From NCBI RefSeq assembly GCF_900113445.1, contig NZ_FOPJ01000002.1, forward strand, positions 1-52,994: 52,994 nucleotides of DNA, in the 5' to 3' direction. This stretch comes from Corynebacterium spheniscorum. GTDB taxonomy: Bacteria; Actinomycetota; Actinomycetes; Mycobacteriales; Mycobacteriaceae. The notes below the pieces were generated by a model. That model did no database searches. It worked only from the letters and a program-made list of their open reading frames with translations, and was not told the DNA's origin. Both the position numbers and the translations under genes were made by a program. This document shows positions 16,235 to 25,342 of the stretch, piece by piece (within the stretch, counting starts at the first letter, position 1; every line of letters begins with the position of its first letter).

Positions 16235-17050
16235 TTAAAGACGCCAGCCCTCATATAGCCCGTAGTAGTTACAGGCCACCCGGCTACACACCCGCCGCTG
16301 CGCGGCAATAGTTTCCGCATTAATGGGCAGATCCTCGCGGTATACCTTCAAAGACCACAGCTCGTCCATCTCCCGAACCGGATCCATTAGTGCCGGCTGG
16401 CCTTCGACTAGTTGCCAGCCATGAATACTCAGCGCTTCCCAGGCTGCAATCGCATTGAGGCGATCACGAAACTCAAAAGAATGAGTCTGGCGTAGTCGCT
16501 TTTCCAGATTCCCCCTAGCTGCTAGTTCTGCGAGCTCTAGGCGATCCTCTGCCAGTACGGCGGGATCGGCATTCACCTCGCCATAGATCAGCTTCAAAGC
16601 ATTCTCCACCCAATGCCTGGGGCCTTTGGTGTCGCCATCTTCGAACCACCGCTGGCGCACAGCTTCAATGGGGAAGAAGTACAGATCCTCTATCCCGGTG
16701 GGGTGCTGAGGATTATGGAGCATATAGCGCTCCTTCGTGGTTTCCTCATCCCAATAGTTATAAGGCGAAAGCAGCGCCTCTTGGCCGAGTAGTTCCCCAG
16801 CGATCACCGCTATGGTCGCAATCAGATCACTGGGGTCGGGCCGCTGCTCGCGCGGGTTTTCCAGCCAAGCATCACGTGAGGTGAAGAAGTAGTCATCAAC
16901 GTCTTCTAAGGCGACCAACCCCAGCTTTTCTGCGGTGGCTAAAGCACGGCGACGCAACGTAGCCTGGCCGTGCGTCAGCTCGCTGACCACGTACTCGGGC
17001 TCATCCATGGAAGGCTCGGGAGGGAAATTTTTAAAGTCGCTGATATCCAT
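16235..17050 (-). CDS. Hypothetical protein, unrecognised
   Basis: I do not recognise this 271-residue protein (counted from the ATG at 17050; TTG and GTG starts at 17095 and 17068 would lengthen it). It is soluble, acidic and rich in Glu and Trp, with no TM or signal peptide. It reads like a helical domain (TLRRRALATAEKLGLVALEDVDDYFFTSR broken by loops). Two C-terminal cysteines lie in RRVCSRVACNYYG. Codon use is ordinary coding, and the long open frame on one strand supports a real gene. It lies alone beside the inverted-repeat element, so it may be accessory. Confidence 0.65.
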   Translation of the reverse strand: MDISDFKNFPPEPSMDEPEYVVSELTHGQATLRRRALATAEKLGLVALEDVDDYFFTSRDAWLENPREQRPDPSDLIATIAVIAGELLGQEALLSPYNYWDEETTKERYMLHNPQHPTGIEDLYFFPIEAVRQRWFEDGDTKGPRHWVENALKLIYGEVNADPAVLAEDRLELAELAARGNLEKRLRQTHSFEFRDRLNAIAAWEALSIHGWQLVEGQPALMDPVREMDELWSLKVYREDLPINAETIAAQRRVCSRVACNYYGLYEGWRL

Positions 17051-17204
17051 GAAGGCTGGCCTGCTCACTTCTATTGCCCGGCGGTGCTCCTTCAACTAAG
17101 GAGCGACCAGGAGAGTGTGGGTTAAGTTACATGTGGAATCGAAGTTAGCAGCCTTCAGCAACTTGTGCAGCAACCAACCAGCCCCCTTGGCAGGGCCTCG
17201 TGCG

Positions 17205-17369
17205 CTACCACCAAATAATGGTGGTGATTAGCGCAAGTACCACCAACACCACTGATTGGGCCATGAGAATGGTGTTGGATTTTTGGATCAGTGAAGAGCT
17301 CGGAGCCACTTCAATTACGGGTGTGGCAACGCCACCGTGGACGCCACCGTGGTGATGATTCTGATTCAT
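17205..17369 (-). CDS. Small membrane protein with His/Gly-rich N-terminus
   Basis: From the ATG at 17369 this is a 54-residue protein. It begins MNQNHHHGGVHGGVATP and ends in a single TM helix, NTILMAQSVVLVVLALITTIIWW. The frame is open upstream to 17477, but those residues overlap the preceding gene. It lies 61 bp after the anchored protein at 17431-18171 on the same strand and may be its partner. The histidines could bind metal, but that is a guess. A hairpin (CACCACCA/TGGTGGTAG) overlaps its stop codon. Confidence 0.55.
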   Translation of the reverse strand: MNQNHHHGGVHGGVATPVIEVAPSSSLIQKSNTILMAQSVVLVVLALITTIIWW

Positions 17370-17430
17370 GGGAGCAGAGGTTTCTTTCTTTTCAACAGCA
17401 ATGGGGTTCTCGCGGTGAGTCAGTGCACTC

Positions 17431-18171
17431 TTAGTTCGCCGGTGGGTAGGCCGCGCGCAGTTGCTGCATAAAATCAATAATCGTGTCTACCTGAGAGAAT
17501 TCCCCCACACCCACAATGTGGTGGACTCTCTTTCCATGCTCGTAGAAGCAGGCGACACCTTCATCGACGAACACATTCTGCGGGTCATAACACAGCGCGT
17601 CTCCCACATGCCTGATGTCGCTTCCCGGCTTTGGCGGGGTCTCCTGCGAAACGAAATCCATGTTTCCTGGCCGATTGCGGACCAGGAATGCCCGGCTATT
17701 GGGTTTATCTACATGGCTATAGTGCGCGCGATGCTCGTGCGATACCTGCCGCACGAGCCGGTATTCGCCGACCTCTCTGGGCCAATCTCCTTCCGATAGT
17801 CCCTCCCAGGCCTCAGATCGCTGGAGTGGCACCTCAGTACGCAGATCACCGGTCTCTATGGCGGCGAGCGCTTTGGAGGTCATGCGGTGGAGGTCCTCTG
17901 CGATGTCCTTGGGAATGTCTTTAGGAATCTCGAAGGAGGATGTTGGGGTTAGTGCTACCGAGCTATCGGCTGCGGCTTGGATGGATGTGTGACCGGATTG
18001 GGTGTTTGCAGAGTCTGGGGTTTTGAGGCCAAGGAGTGCGAAGGCCGCCAACACCAGGGTTGCTACCCCGAGGCCACCATGTGCGGCGATCCGGTTTTTA
18101 GGTAGTTGATGAGTACTGCTTGAAGGCTCATACGAAGCCGGATTAGATGCGCAGTGATAGTGATCTTCCAT
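17431..18171 (-). CDS. Membrane-anchored extracytoplasmic protein of unknown function
   Basis: A 246-residue protein with a short cytoplasmic N-terminus, one TM helix (GGLGVATLVLAAFALLGL, about 33-50), a Ser/Thr/Ala-rich linker and an exported domain. The exported domain (about 85-246) contains two cysteines (ALCYD, VACFYEHG) that could form a disulfide, and closes with VDTIIDFMQQLRAAYPP. AGGGA five bases before the ATG supports the start. I recognise no family. It probably forms an operon with the small membrane protein downstream. Confidence 0.7.
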   Translation of the reverse strand: MEDHYHCASNPASYEPSSSTHQLPKNRIAAHGGLGVATLVLAAFALLGLKTPDSANTQSGHTSIQAAADSSVALTPTSSFEIPKDIPKDIAEDLHRMTSKALAAIETGDLRTEVPLQRSEAWEGLSEGDWPREVGEYRLVRQVSHEHRAHYSHVDKPNSRAFLVRNRPGNMDFVSQETPPKPGSDIRHVGDALCYDPQNVFVDEGVACFYEHGKRVHHIVGVGEFSQVDTIIDFMQQLRAAYPPAN

Positions 18172-18777
18172 TCGTTCCCTCCCGAAACTTTTCGATCACC
18201 ATATAGAGCACCCCAAAGGGTGTCAATACCCCCGGGGCAGCCCCGCTAAAACGGCACCTAAGGAAAGGCAGCACCCTAAATAAAAAATGGGTAGGTGACT
18301 TCAGCTAAATAGCGCGCCGAGAATTCGGCGTGCCGGGAATGAAAGAATATGTACGTACGAGCAGATAGTAGTGCGAGATATTAAAGAAACTAAGAAGAAT
18401 CTGGCGCCCAATAGTCGGGGCCTATGTGGTGGGTGGGTTCGTACAGGTTGGGGCGCTTAAATATGTGCGGTGAGCTTGCCTAAATTAGGGGGTAGTGCAG
18501 GATTTTGAGACTAATTTCATAGTCGCATTAATGGACATATATACATAGCATTTCCCCCGGTTATTACGGTCGAGTAAGGGCACGATTCAACTTAGACTTA
18601 ACCGATCCTCAAGTTCAGTAGAAAAACCTCCACATTTCTATTCATTTCCCGGAAGCTCGTGTCAAGATTGGCCAGAGACGTCCACCCCCAAACCTAAGAA
18701 ACAAGAACGACCATGCTGTGCCCAACTCTGGGGGAGTGCGTCACCATCTCTCACACCTCCTTAGAAAGGAACACTCC
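18172..18777. other. 606-bp AT-richer intergenic region
   Basis: No coding frame is apparent. It separates the divergent anchored-protein and DcuC-family genes and must hold both promoters. Visible features are GC stems near 18206-18245, a palindrome CGCCGAGAATTCGGCG at about 18317-18332, and an AT-rich tract with short repeats around 18520-18560. I cannot assign an operator. The size and base composition leave room for an untranslated leader or small RNA. Confidence 0.45.
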
Positions 18778-20166
18778 ATGGTTCTGGAGTTTCTGCTTGC
18801 CATAGTTGGTATCGGGATTGTTGCGACACTGATCGCGAAGAAAGTCAACGCAACGGTTGCCCTCTTCGTCGGCGGTTTGGTCATGATGTTGGTGGCCCCG
18901 CTATTAGGACGCACGGAAACCGGAAAATACGAGATCCACCCTTCCGGAAATATCCTGCTTGACCAGCTCGATTACATTGGCCAGATCTTCGCGCACACCA
19001 CCAAGGGTGTGGGCATGATCATTATGGTGCTCTTCGGGTTCTCGGCCTATATGAGCCACATTGGGGCCAACCAGTCCGTTGTCACCGTGCTCACCCGACC
19101 CCTGCTGAAGCTGAAAGCCAAGTACCTGCTGGTGCCGCTGGTGTTCTGGGTGGGCAATATTATGTCCCTGGCTGTGCCCTCGGCTTCCTCGCTGGCACTG
19201 ATCTTGATGGCTACGCTCTTCCCGGCACTTATTGGTGCAGGCTTAAGCCCCTTAACCGCGGGCGCGGTTATTGCCACCACCGCAACCATCATGCCGACGC
19301 CCCTGGGTGCCGATAACGTGATTGCTGCGCAGCGCCTGGGTATTGATCTTGACCACTATGTTTTCGCATTGCACGCCATGGTCTCGATCCCCACCCTGAT
19401 TGCCATTGGTGTGGTGCACTACTTCTGGCAGAAGTACATGGATAAGCGCGCTATTGCCCGCGGGGATAACCTCGGTTCTTCCATCTTGGATGTGGAAGCA
19501 GAGCAGGGCCCGGAGACCCCACTGTGGTACTCCATCTTCCCGGTTCTGCCGCTGCTGCTGATCCTGATTCCCTTCATCCTCAGCCAATTCACCAGCTTCG
19601 AACTTCATGCCGGGCTGATCCCGGTGACCTTGGTGTCCATTATCTTGGCGGTGATCGCTGAAATTATTCGTAAGCGCACCCTGGTGCAAAGCCTGGAAGA
19701 CCTCATGATCTTCTTCCGCGGCATGGGTAAGGGCTTCGGTGCGGTGGTCACCCTGGTTATTGCCGCAAATATCCTGGTCCAGGCCATTATTCAGCTGGGC
19801 ATTGTCGATGCGCTGACTAATGCGGTGGCAGGTATTAATGGTGCCGCGCTCTTGCTCTTCTTGGCGTTCGGTGGCTTGATGCTGCTGCTGTCTTTGCTGG
19901 TGGGTGGTGTCTCGCCCTTCTACTCCCTGGTGGAGATCGCCCCGCCGGTGGCTGCCGCATCCGGTATCAATGGTGCGCTGTTGACCTTGCCGCTGCAGCT
20001 GGTTGGCAACCTGGCGCGTGCCTGCTCCCCGATTTCCGCGGTGATCCTGATTGTGTCTTCCGCTATCAAGGTCAACCCGATTCAATTGGTGGCCCGCACG
20101 GCGGTACCCATGGGCTTTGGCATTGTGATGTCCATGATCATGACCTGGTTCATCGTCGGTGTTTAA
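18778..20166 (+). CDS. DcuC-family transporter, possibly for nucleosides
   Basis: A 462-residue polytopic membrane protein with about 12 hydrophobic segments. The stretches AYMSHIGANQSVVTVLTRPLLKLKA, IMSLAVPSASSLALILMATLFP and TTATIMPTPLGADNVIAA match the DcuC (anaerobic C4-dicarboxylate) family. AAAGGA eight bases before the ATG at 18778 sets the start; the frame is open 20 codons further up. A nucleoside hydrolase gene follows after 17 bp with its own RBS, so the two are surely one operon. The real substrate could therefore be a nucleoside or purine rather than a dicarboxylate. That is inference from context. Confidence 0.85.
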   Translation: MVLEFLLAIVGIGIVATLIAKKVNATVALFVGGLVMMLVAPLLGRTETGKYEIHPSGNILLDQLDYIGQIFAHTTKGVGMIIMVLFGFSAYMSHIGANQSVVTVLTRPLLKLKAKYLLVPLVFWVGNIMSLAVPSASSLALILMATLFPALIGAGLSPLTAGAVIATTATIMPTPLGADNVIAAQRLGIDLDHYVFALHAMVSIPTLIAIGVVHYFWQKYMDKRAIARGDNLGSSILDVEAEQGPETPLWYSIFPVLPLLLILIPFILSQFTSFELHAGLIPVTLVSIILAVIAEIIRKRTLVQSLEDLMIFFRGMGKGFGAVVTLVIAANILVQAIIQLGIVDALTNAVAGINGAALLLFLAFGGLMLLLSLLVGGVSPFYSLVEIAPPVAAASGINGALLTLPLQLVGNLARACSPISAVILIVSSAIKVNPIQLVARTAVPMGFGIVMSMIMTWFIVGV

Positions 20167-20183
20167 GAGATAAGGACTAAGAC

Positions 20184-21107
20184 ATGCGCTTATGGATTGA
20201 TTGCGACACCGGCTTTGATGACCTCATCGCCATTGGTATTGCGGCAACCGCCAAGGATTATCAGATTGTGGGAATCTCCACGGTGGTGGGCAACACCACC
20301 TTGGATAACACCACCACCAACACCTTGAGTGCCTGCGAGCTTTTCGACCTAGATGTGCCGGTCTACCGCGGGGCAGCCAGGCCCCTTGCCCAAGCACCCC
20401 AAACCATTGAGGGGTTACTCGGGGAAGGCGGCATGGGCACCCGTGGGCGCAAGCTCCCGAAACCTAGCCGAAGCGAAGAGAAGACCCCGGCGATTATTGC
20501 GCTGATCGAGGCTTTAGAAGAAGGCCCGCTGAGCATTCTGGCCACTGGCCCGCTCACCAACCTGGCGATGGCGTTGAATCTGCGTCCTGACCTGGTGCGC
20601 AATATCAAGGAATTGGTGTTTATGGGTGGCTCCGCAACCAGCGGTAACCACACTGCGGCGGCAGAGTTCAATACCTATGCCGATCCGGAAGCCTTGGCGG
20701 TGCTCATTGAGCTTGAGGTGCCGATGATTATGTTTGGGCTGAATCTGACGAGGCAGGTGATGATTCAGCTAGAACATGAAGACCAGGTGCGCGAAGTAGG
20801 TACTGAGAAGGCGGAGATCCTGGCGGATCATATTGGTTTCTACCTGCGCCTGGTGGAAAAGGAGAAGGGCAAGCCTATGGCTTTGCATGATCCTAGTGCC
20901 GCGGCGTACCTGCGATGGCCAGAATGCTTCAAGGTGGAGCCGATGCACATTGAAGTAGAGCTGGCAGGAAAGCACTCTCGCGGTGCCACGGTGTGTGAAT
21001 TGCGGGTGCCGCGGAAAGCGGAAGCTAATGCGCAGTTGGCCACCGAAGCTGATGGCGAGAAGATTATGGAGCACGTGATTGAGGTGCTCAAGAAGGCAGC
21101 CTCTTAA
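20184..21107 (+). CDS. Inosine-uridine preferring nucleoside hydrolase
   Basis: The 307-residue enzyme splits the N-glycosidic bond of ribonucleosides to base and ribose. The N-terminal metal-binding motif is DCDTGFDD (residues 5-12; DTDPGxDD in most relatives, with the three key aspartates kept). Other family blocks are VVGNTTLDNTTTN, the glycine-rich ATGPLTNLA and LHDPSAAAY, where His-Asp belongs to the active site. It is cotranscribed with the DcuC-family transporter upstream and probably the SDR downstream, suggesting uptake and breakdown of nucleosides. Substrate preference is not readable. Confidence 0.93.
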   Translation: MRLWIDCDTGFDDLIAIGIAATAKDYQIVGISTVVGNTTLDNTTTNTLSACELFDLDVPVYRGAARPLAQAPQTIEGLLGEGGMGTRGRKLPKPSRSEEKTPAIIALIEALEEGPLSILATGPLTNLAMALNLRPDLVRNIKELVFMGGSATSGNHTAAAEFNTYADPEALAVLIELEVPMIMFGLNLTRQVMIQLEHEDQVREVGTEKAEILADHIGFYLRLVEKEKGKPMALHDPSAAAYLRWPECFKVEPMHIEVELAGKHSRGATVCELRVPRKAEANAQLATEADGEKIMEHVIEVLKKAAS

Positions 21108-21178
21108 ACGCGGTGTTGAGCAGGGATTTTCTGGTATAGCTGGGGTTAAGACCAAGTCGAAAGAAAGGTGACCCTTAT

Positions 21179-21955
21179 ATGCTGCTGGAAAATAAAGTCG
21201 CACTGATCACCGGCGGTGCCTCCGGACAAGGAGCGGTGGAAGCTCGCCGCTTTGTGGAAGAAGGCGCCACCGTGATCATCACGGACCTCAATGATGAAGG
21301 TGGCCAGAAACTCGCCGAGGAGATCGGTGCGCACTACCTGCACCACAATGTGGCTGAGGAAGAAGACTGGGCGAAGGTCAAGCAGTACATCGAGGAAAAG
21401 CTCGATGGGAAGATCGACGTCTTGGTAAATAATGCCGGGATTTTGTCGATGGAAGGCTTGGATGCCTGCTCGGTTGAAGACTTCGACAAGATTATGGCGA
21501 TTAATACTCGCTCGCAGTTCTTAGGCATGAAGCTGATCAGCCCGATGATGAAGGCAGGCGCCTCGATCATCAATATTTCCTCGCTGGCTGGTATTACCGG
21601 GCAGGTGAATGCCATTGCGTATGCCACCAGTAAGTGGGCGGTGCGCGGCATGACGAAGGCGGCGGCGTTGGATCTGGGGCCGAAGGGGATTCGCGTGAAC
21701 TCCGTGCACCCAGGCACCATCGCCACCCCGATGACGGCGAAGTATGGGGTGACCGAAGATGGCCCCTTGATCTTCGCGGCATTGGATCGCCCGGGTACTG
21801 CTGATGAGGTAGCGGAAGTGGTGTGCTTCTTGGCCTCGGATAAGGCCAGCTATATTTCCGGAACGGAGATTGTGGTTGATGGTGGATCTGCAACCGGCGA
21901 TACGGCGCAGCTGTATGGCCTCTTGCGTTCCCTGGCTCCGAAGGACGAGTCATAA
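21179..21955 (+). CDS. Short-chain dehydrogenase/reductase (SDR)
   Basis: A 258-residue classical SDR. The cofactor loop is TGGASGQG (residues 11-18), NNAG is at about 87-90, the catalytic Ser lies in INISSLAG and the YxxxK pair in YATSK. Asp after strand 2 (IITDLND) suggests NAD(H). The closest reading is the 3-alpha/20-beta hydroxysteroid or 3-oxoacyl reductase group, but the substrate is unknown. AAAGG precedes the ATG. It lies 71 bp after the nucleoside hydrolase and ends at a strong terminator, so it is probably the last gene of that operon. Confidence 0.9.
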   Translation: MLLENKVALITGGASGQGAVEARRFVEEGATVIITDLNDEGGQKLAEEIGAHYLHHNVAEEEDWAKVKQYIEEKLDGKIDVLVNNAGILSMEGLDACSVEDFDKIMAINTRSQFLGMKLISPMMKAGASIINISSLAGITGQVNAIAYATSKWAVRGMTKAAALDLGPKGIRVNSVHPGTIATPMTAKYGVTEDGPLIFAALDRPGTADEVAEVVCFLASDKASYISGTEIVVDGGSATGDTAQLYGLLRSLAPKDES

Positions 21956-21982
21956 AGGCTCGCTACTCGCGTAGAAAACACC

Positions 21983-22026
21983 AAGGCACGTGCGGCAAAG
22001 CTGCGCACGTGCCTTGAGTATTTTTT
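21983..22026 (+). terminator. Terminator after the SDR gene, possibly bidirectional
   Basis: AAGGCACGTGCG pairs with CGCACGTGCCTT, followed by GAGTATTTTTT. The reverse strand continues GGTGTTTTC, so it may also end the convergent operon that finishes with the FMN reductase. Confidence 0.87.
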
Positions 22027-22039
22027 GAGCAGACCTTAG

Positions 22040-22060
22040 CCCGAAGATCTCGGGGAAAGC
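22040..22060 (-). repeat. Copy of the GCTTTCCCCGAGA 3'-end repeat
   Basis: On the minus strand GCTTTCCCCGAGATCTTCGGG starts at the base after the stop codon of the FMN reductase. CCCGA and TCGGG can pair. The same motif starts at the base after the dinG stop codon. Confidence 0.6.
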
Positions 22061-22627
22061 TTAGGAGTTCTGTTCGACGACCTGGCAAAAACGCTCGATA
22101 TAGTCCTTGACGAAGTTGACGGTCTTTTCGGGCGTGAGCTTGCCGTTATCGTCGATGTACTGCGGAGAGTTGCCGAGGAAGACCTCGGGCTGGCCGGGGG
22201 TGGGCATATCGAAGTAGGAGAGCGCGAGGCGCAGGTTCTTTTGGGAGGAGTAGCCGCCCATGCGGCCCACCGAGTGGCTGATGATGCCTACCGGCTTGTT
22301 CTTCCAGGCGACATCGGAGTTGGGTTTGGAGCCGATGTCGACGGCGTTTTTGAGGCAGGCGGGGATGCAGCGGTTGTTTTCCGGAGTGACAAAGAGGATG
22401 CCATCGGAAGCCTTGATGGTCTCGCGGAAATCCGTGTACTCCTGCGGGGTGGGCTTGTCTTCGACCTCGGGATCGTCATAGTCGAAGTCATAAAGGGGCA
22501 GGTCACGGATCTCGTAGATGGTGGGCTCGAAGCCTTCGGGAAAGAGTTCGAGGGCATTGTTGGCGATCTTGCGGGCAATGGAGCCGCGGCGCAGCGAGCC
22601 GATAATAACAGTGATTCTCTTTGCCAT
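22061..22627 (-). CDS. NADPH-dependent FMN reductase, third gene of the class Ie operon
   Basis: A 188-residue flavodoxin-fold protein. The phosphate-binding loop GSLRRGSIARKIAN (residues 10-23) and the block FVTPENNRCIPACLKNAVDI match the NADPH-dependent FMN reductase family (usual form TPEYN.S.PG.LKN), and SHSVGRMGG is the third flavin loop. It would reduce FMN or protein-bound flavin with NAD(P)H. It follows the metal-free type nrdF by 26 bp on the same strand, after nrdI. I therefore propose that it helps reduce the NrdI flavin, since NrdI needs a reductant to make the oxidant for the radical. That link is inference. Confidence 0.88.
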   Translation of the reverse strand: MAKRITVIIGSLRRGSIARKIANNALELFPEGFEPTIYEIRDLPLYDFDYDDPEVEDKPTPQEYTDFRETIKASDGILFVTPENNRCIPACLKNAVDIGSKPNSDVAWKNKPVGIISHSVGRMGGYSSQKNLRLALSYFDMPTPGQPEVFLGNSPQYIDDNGKLTPEKTVNFVKDYIERFCQVVEQNS

Positions 22628-22653
22628 AGCGCGGAAAGTCCTTTCAGTAGTAG

Positions 22654-23673
<1,020 letters not shown>

Positions 23674-23678
23674 TTACG

Positions 23679-24266
23679 TTAGGTGGTCGAGGGGGTTGCT
23701 TGGGAAGGGGTATTGCTGGTGGCTGCGGTGTTGGTGCTGGGTGCGGCCTCTGGGATGGCGACTGCCTCTGGGAGGGCGACTGCCTCTGGGTGAGTGCGGG
23801 CGAGTTCTGCCCAGAATTCATCGAGACCGGCGTTGACGCGCTCAACATCGCGGGCGGTGCCAAGCAGCTCGAAACGGTAGAGTTCTGGGACTTTGCACTT
23901 TTTGGCGATGAGTGGTCCGGCAATGCAGAAGTGCTCGCCGAAGTTGGTGTTGCCCGAGGTGATGACGCCGCGCATCAAGCTGCGGTTGACGGGGTCGTTG
24001 AGGAAGGCGCCGACCTGCTTGGGGACAGCTCCGGCGAGGGAGCCGCCGCCGTAGCTTGGCGTGATGAGGACAAAGGGGCGGGTAACGCGGATCATGCCCT
24101 CCACGCGCGGTCGAAGAGGGATGCGGGTGGCGGGGCGGTGAAGTTTTTCGATGAAGCGCCGGGTGTTTTCCGAGGCGGAGGAGAAGTACACCAGGTCGGT
24201 GGATTCCTCCACGGAAAGCTCGTGGACGGTGAAGCGATGTGTGGGGGCACTGCTGTGATCAGGCAC
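23679..24266 (-). CDS. nrdI: NrdI flavodoxin partnered with the class Ie NrdF
   Basis: NrdI is a flavodoxin-like protein that generates superoxide for NrdF activation; in class Ie it is needed to convert the NrdF tyrosine to DOPA. The FMN loops [16 protein letters not shown] and PSYGGGS and the block [18 protein letters not shown] are present. At 195 residues it is about 50 longer than the second NrdI here. It has an extra N-terminal segment and a Pro/Ala/Thr-rich C-terminal tail (about 160-195, [17 protein letters not shown]...) that looks disordered. The GTG start at 24266 is preceded by AAGGAG. nrdF follows after 23 bp. There is no nrdE in this operon. Confidence 0.94.
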   Translation of the reverse strand: MPDHSSAPTHRFTVHELSVEESTDLVYFSSASENTRRFIEKLHRPATRIPLRPRVEGMIRVTRPFVLITPSYGGGSLAGAVPKQVGAFLNDPVNRSLMRGVITSGNTNFGEHFCIAGPLIAKKCKVPELYRFELLGTARDVERVNAGLDEFWAELARTHPEAVALPEAVAIPEAAPSTNTAATSNTPSQATPSTT

Positions 24267-24385
24267 GGTGATTGAAGCTCCTTCGTCGGCGTTGACACTC
24301 CACTAATAACACCCATGTGAGCTTTAGTCTACGTTGCGACGGTGTGAGAAACTACGCCACTCCTAATATCCCAGGTGGGGATAAG

Positions 24386-24405
24386 AAAAAGGCCCCCGAA
24401 GGGGC
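24386..24405 (-). terminator. Terminator between mntR and nrdI
   Basis: On the minus strand GCCCC-TTCG-GGGGC is followed by CTTTTTC, about 95 bases after the mntR stop codon. It suggests that mntR and the nrdI-nrdF-FMN reductase operon are separate transcripts. Confidence 0.7.
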
Positions 24406-24497
24406 GAGGTTTAGGTCACTTTGGGGTGTGGGTGGGGCGTGCGGGGCGTACCTGAGGGTGTGTACCCTAGTTTCCTGGGGTGCGTGCCTGTGTTGCG

Positions 24498-25175
24498 TTA
24501 TTTCAGGAGGGTGACGAAGACCGCGTCCGTGGCGGACTGTCCCAGCAGTAGCGGACCCTCGTGGCCTTCGAGGAGTACCTCGGTGGCATCGGAGTAGGGC
24601 GCGCCGGGGCGAGTGGAGACAATCGAGCCGACCTTGAGCCCGTTGTCACCGAAGTATTGGAGCAAGGTGGGGTCATCATCAGCGATGCGTTCCACGCGAA
24701 CCTTGGATTCTGGATCGACATCGCTAAGCCGAATCGCATCGGGATGCGAGATCGTGCCGTCTTCGCTGGGGATGGGGTCACCATGCGGGTCGCGAGTGGG
24801 GTGTCCGAGTTTCTCATCGATGCGGGCGATCATGAAATCTGAGACCGCGTGCTCGAGGTGTTCCGCTTCATCATGGACCTGATCCCAGCGATAACCCAGC
24901 ATCTCTACCAAGAAGCACTCAATCAGGCGGTGTCGGCGCACCATCTGCAGGGCAGCTTGGCGCCCCTGTTCGGTCAGCGAGACTTCACCGTAGGGGGTGT
25001 GTTGGACTAATTCTTGGCTGGCTAATTTCCTAATGGCATCAGAGGCGCTGGAGAGGCGCACGCCAACCTTATTTGCCAATGCCGAGGCCGTCACCGGCTC
25101 GTTGGACCATTCTTGGAGGTTCCAAATGGCCTTTACATAATTCTGAGTACTGGGCGACAGACGGGAAACGGACAT
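24498..25175 (-). CDS. mntR: DtxR-family regulator of the manganese (MntR) type
   Basis: The 225-residue repressor has an N-terminal winged helix (ASALANKVGVRLSSASDAIRKLA), a metal-binding and dimerisation domain and a C-terminal SH3-like domain (about 150-225). Aligned with DtxR, ligands His82, Glu86, His101, Glu108 and His109 are kept. The position of DtxR Cys102 is Glu105, and that of Met10 is Asn12. Glu in place of that Cys is what distinguishes the Mn2+ sensor MntR from iron-sensing DtxR/IdeR, so I call it MntR. It lies directly upstream, on the same strand, of the operon for a metal-free ribonucleotide reductase. The mRNA looks leaderless. Confidence 0.9.
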   Translation of the reverse strand: MSVSRLSPSTQNYVKAIWNLQEWSNEPVTASALANKVGVRLSSASDAIRKLASQELVQHTPYGEVSLTEQGRQAALQMVRRHRLIECFLVEMLGYRWDQVHDEAEHLEHAVSDFMIARIDEKLGHPTRDPHGDPIPSEDGTISHPDAIRLSDVDPESKVRVERIADDDPTLLQYFGDNGLKVGSIVSTRPGAPYSDATEVLLEGHEGPLLLGQSATDAVFVTLLK

Positions 25176-25181
25176 AAGGGC

Positions 25182-25187
25182 ATGTTA
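25182..25187 (-). promoter_or_regulatory. -10 hexamer TAACAT, leaderless promoter of mntR
   Basis: On the minus strand TAACAT is followed by six bases and then the ATG at 25175. No Shine-Dalgarno is present. Confidence 0.4.
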
Positions 25188-25329
25188 GCAATAGCCCAGG
25201 TCACAATGTGATGAGCGAGATGCCGACCGGTGAGTTAAAGGACGCTCGTACATCATATTCTTCACCCCATCTTTAACGATCTGTCATGGGAAAATCCAAA
25301 GATTCCTACCCCTGTTCTGGGAAAAGGGG

Positions 25330-25335
25330 GATAAT
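25330..25335 (+). promoter_or_regulatory. -10 hexamer GATAAT, leaderless promoter
   Basis: GATAAT is followed by seven bases and then the ATG at 25343, which favours this ATG over the one at 25334 that lies inside the hexamer. Confidence 0.45.
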
Positions 25336-25342
25336 GGGACAC

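Noticed and set aside
19252..20085. 277-residue minus-strand frame antisense to the DcuC-family gene
   Set aside because: Gln/His-rich shadow of a clear membrane protein gene.
24267..24385. NrdR boxes upstream of the class Ie nrdI
   Set aside because: ACACTCCACTAATAACAC looked similar at first, but it does not fit the consensus and has no partner at about 31-33 bp.
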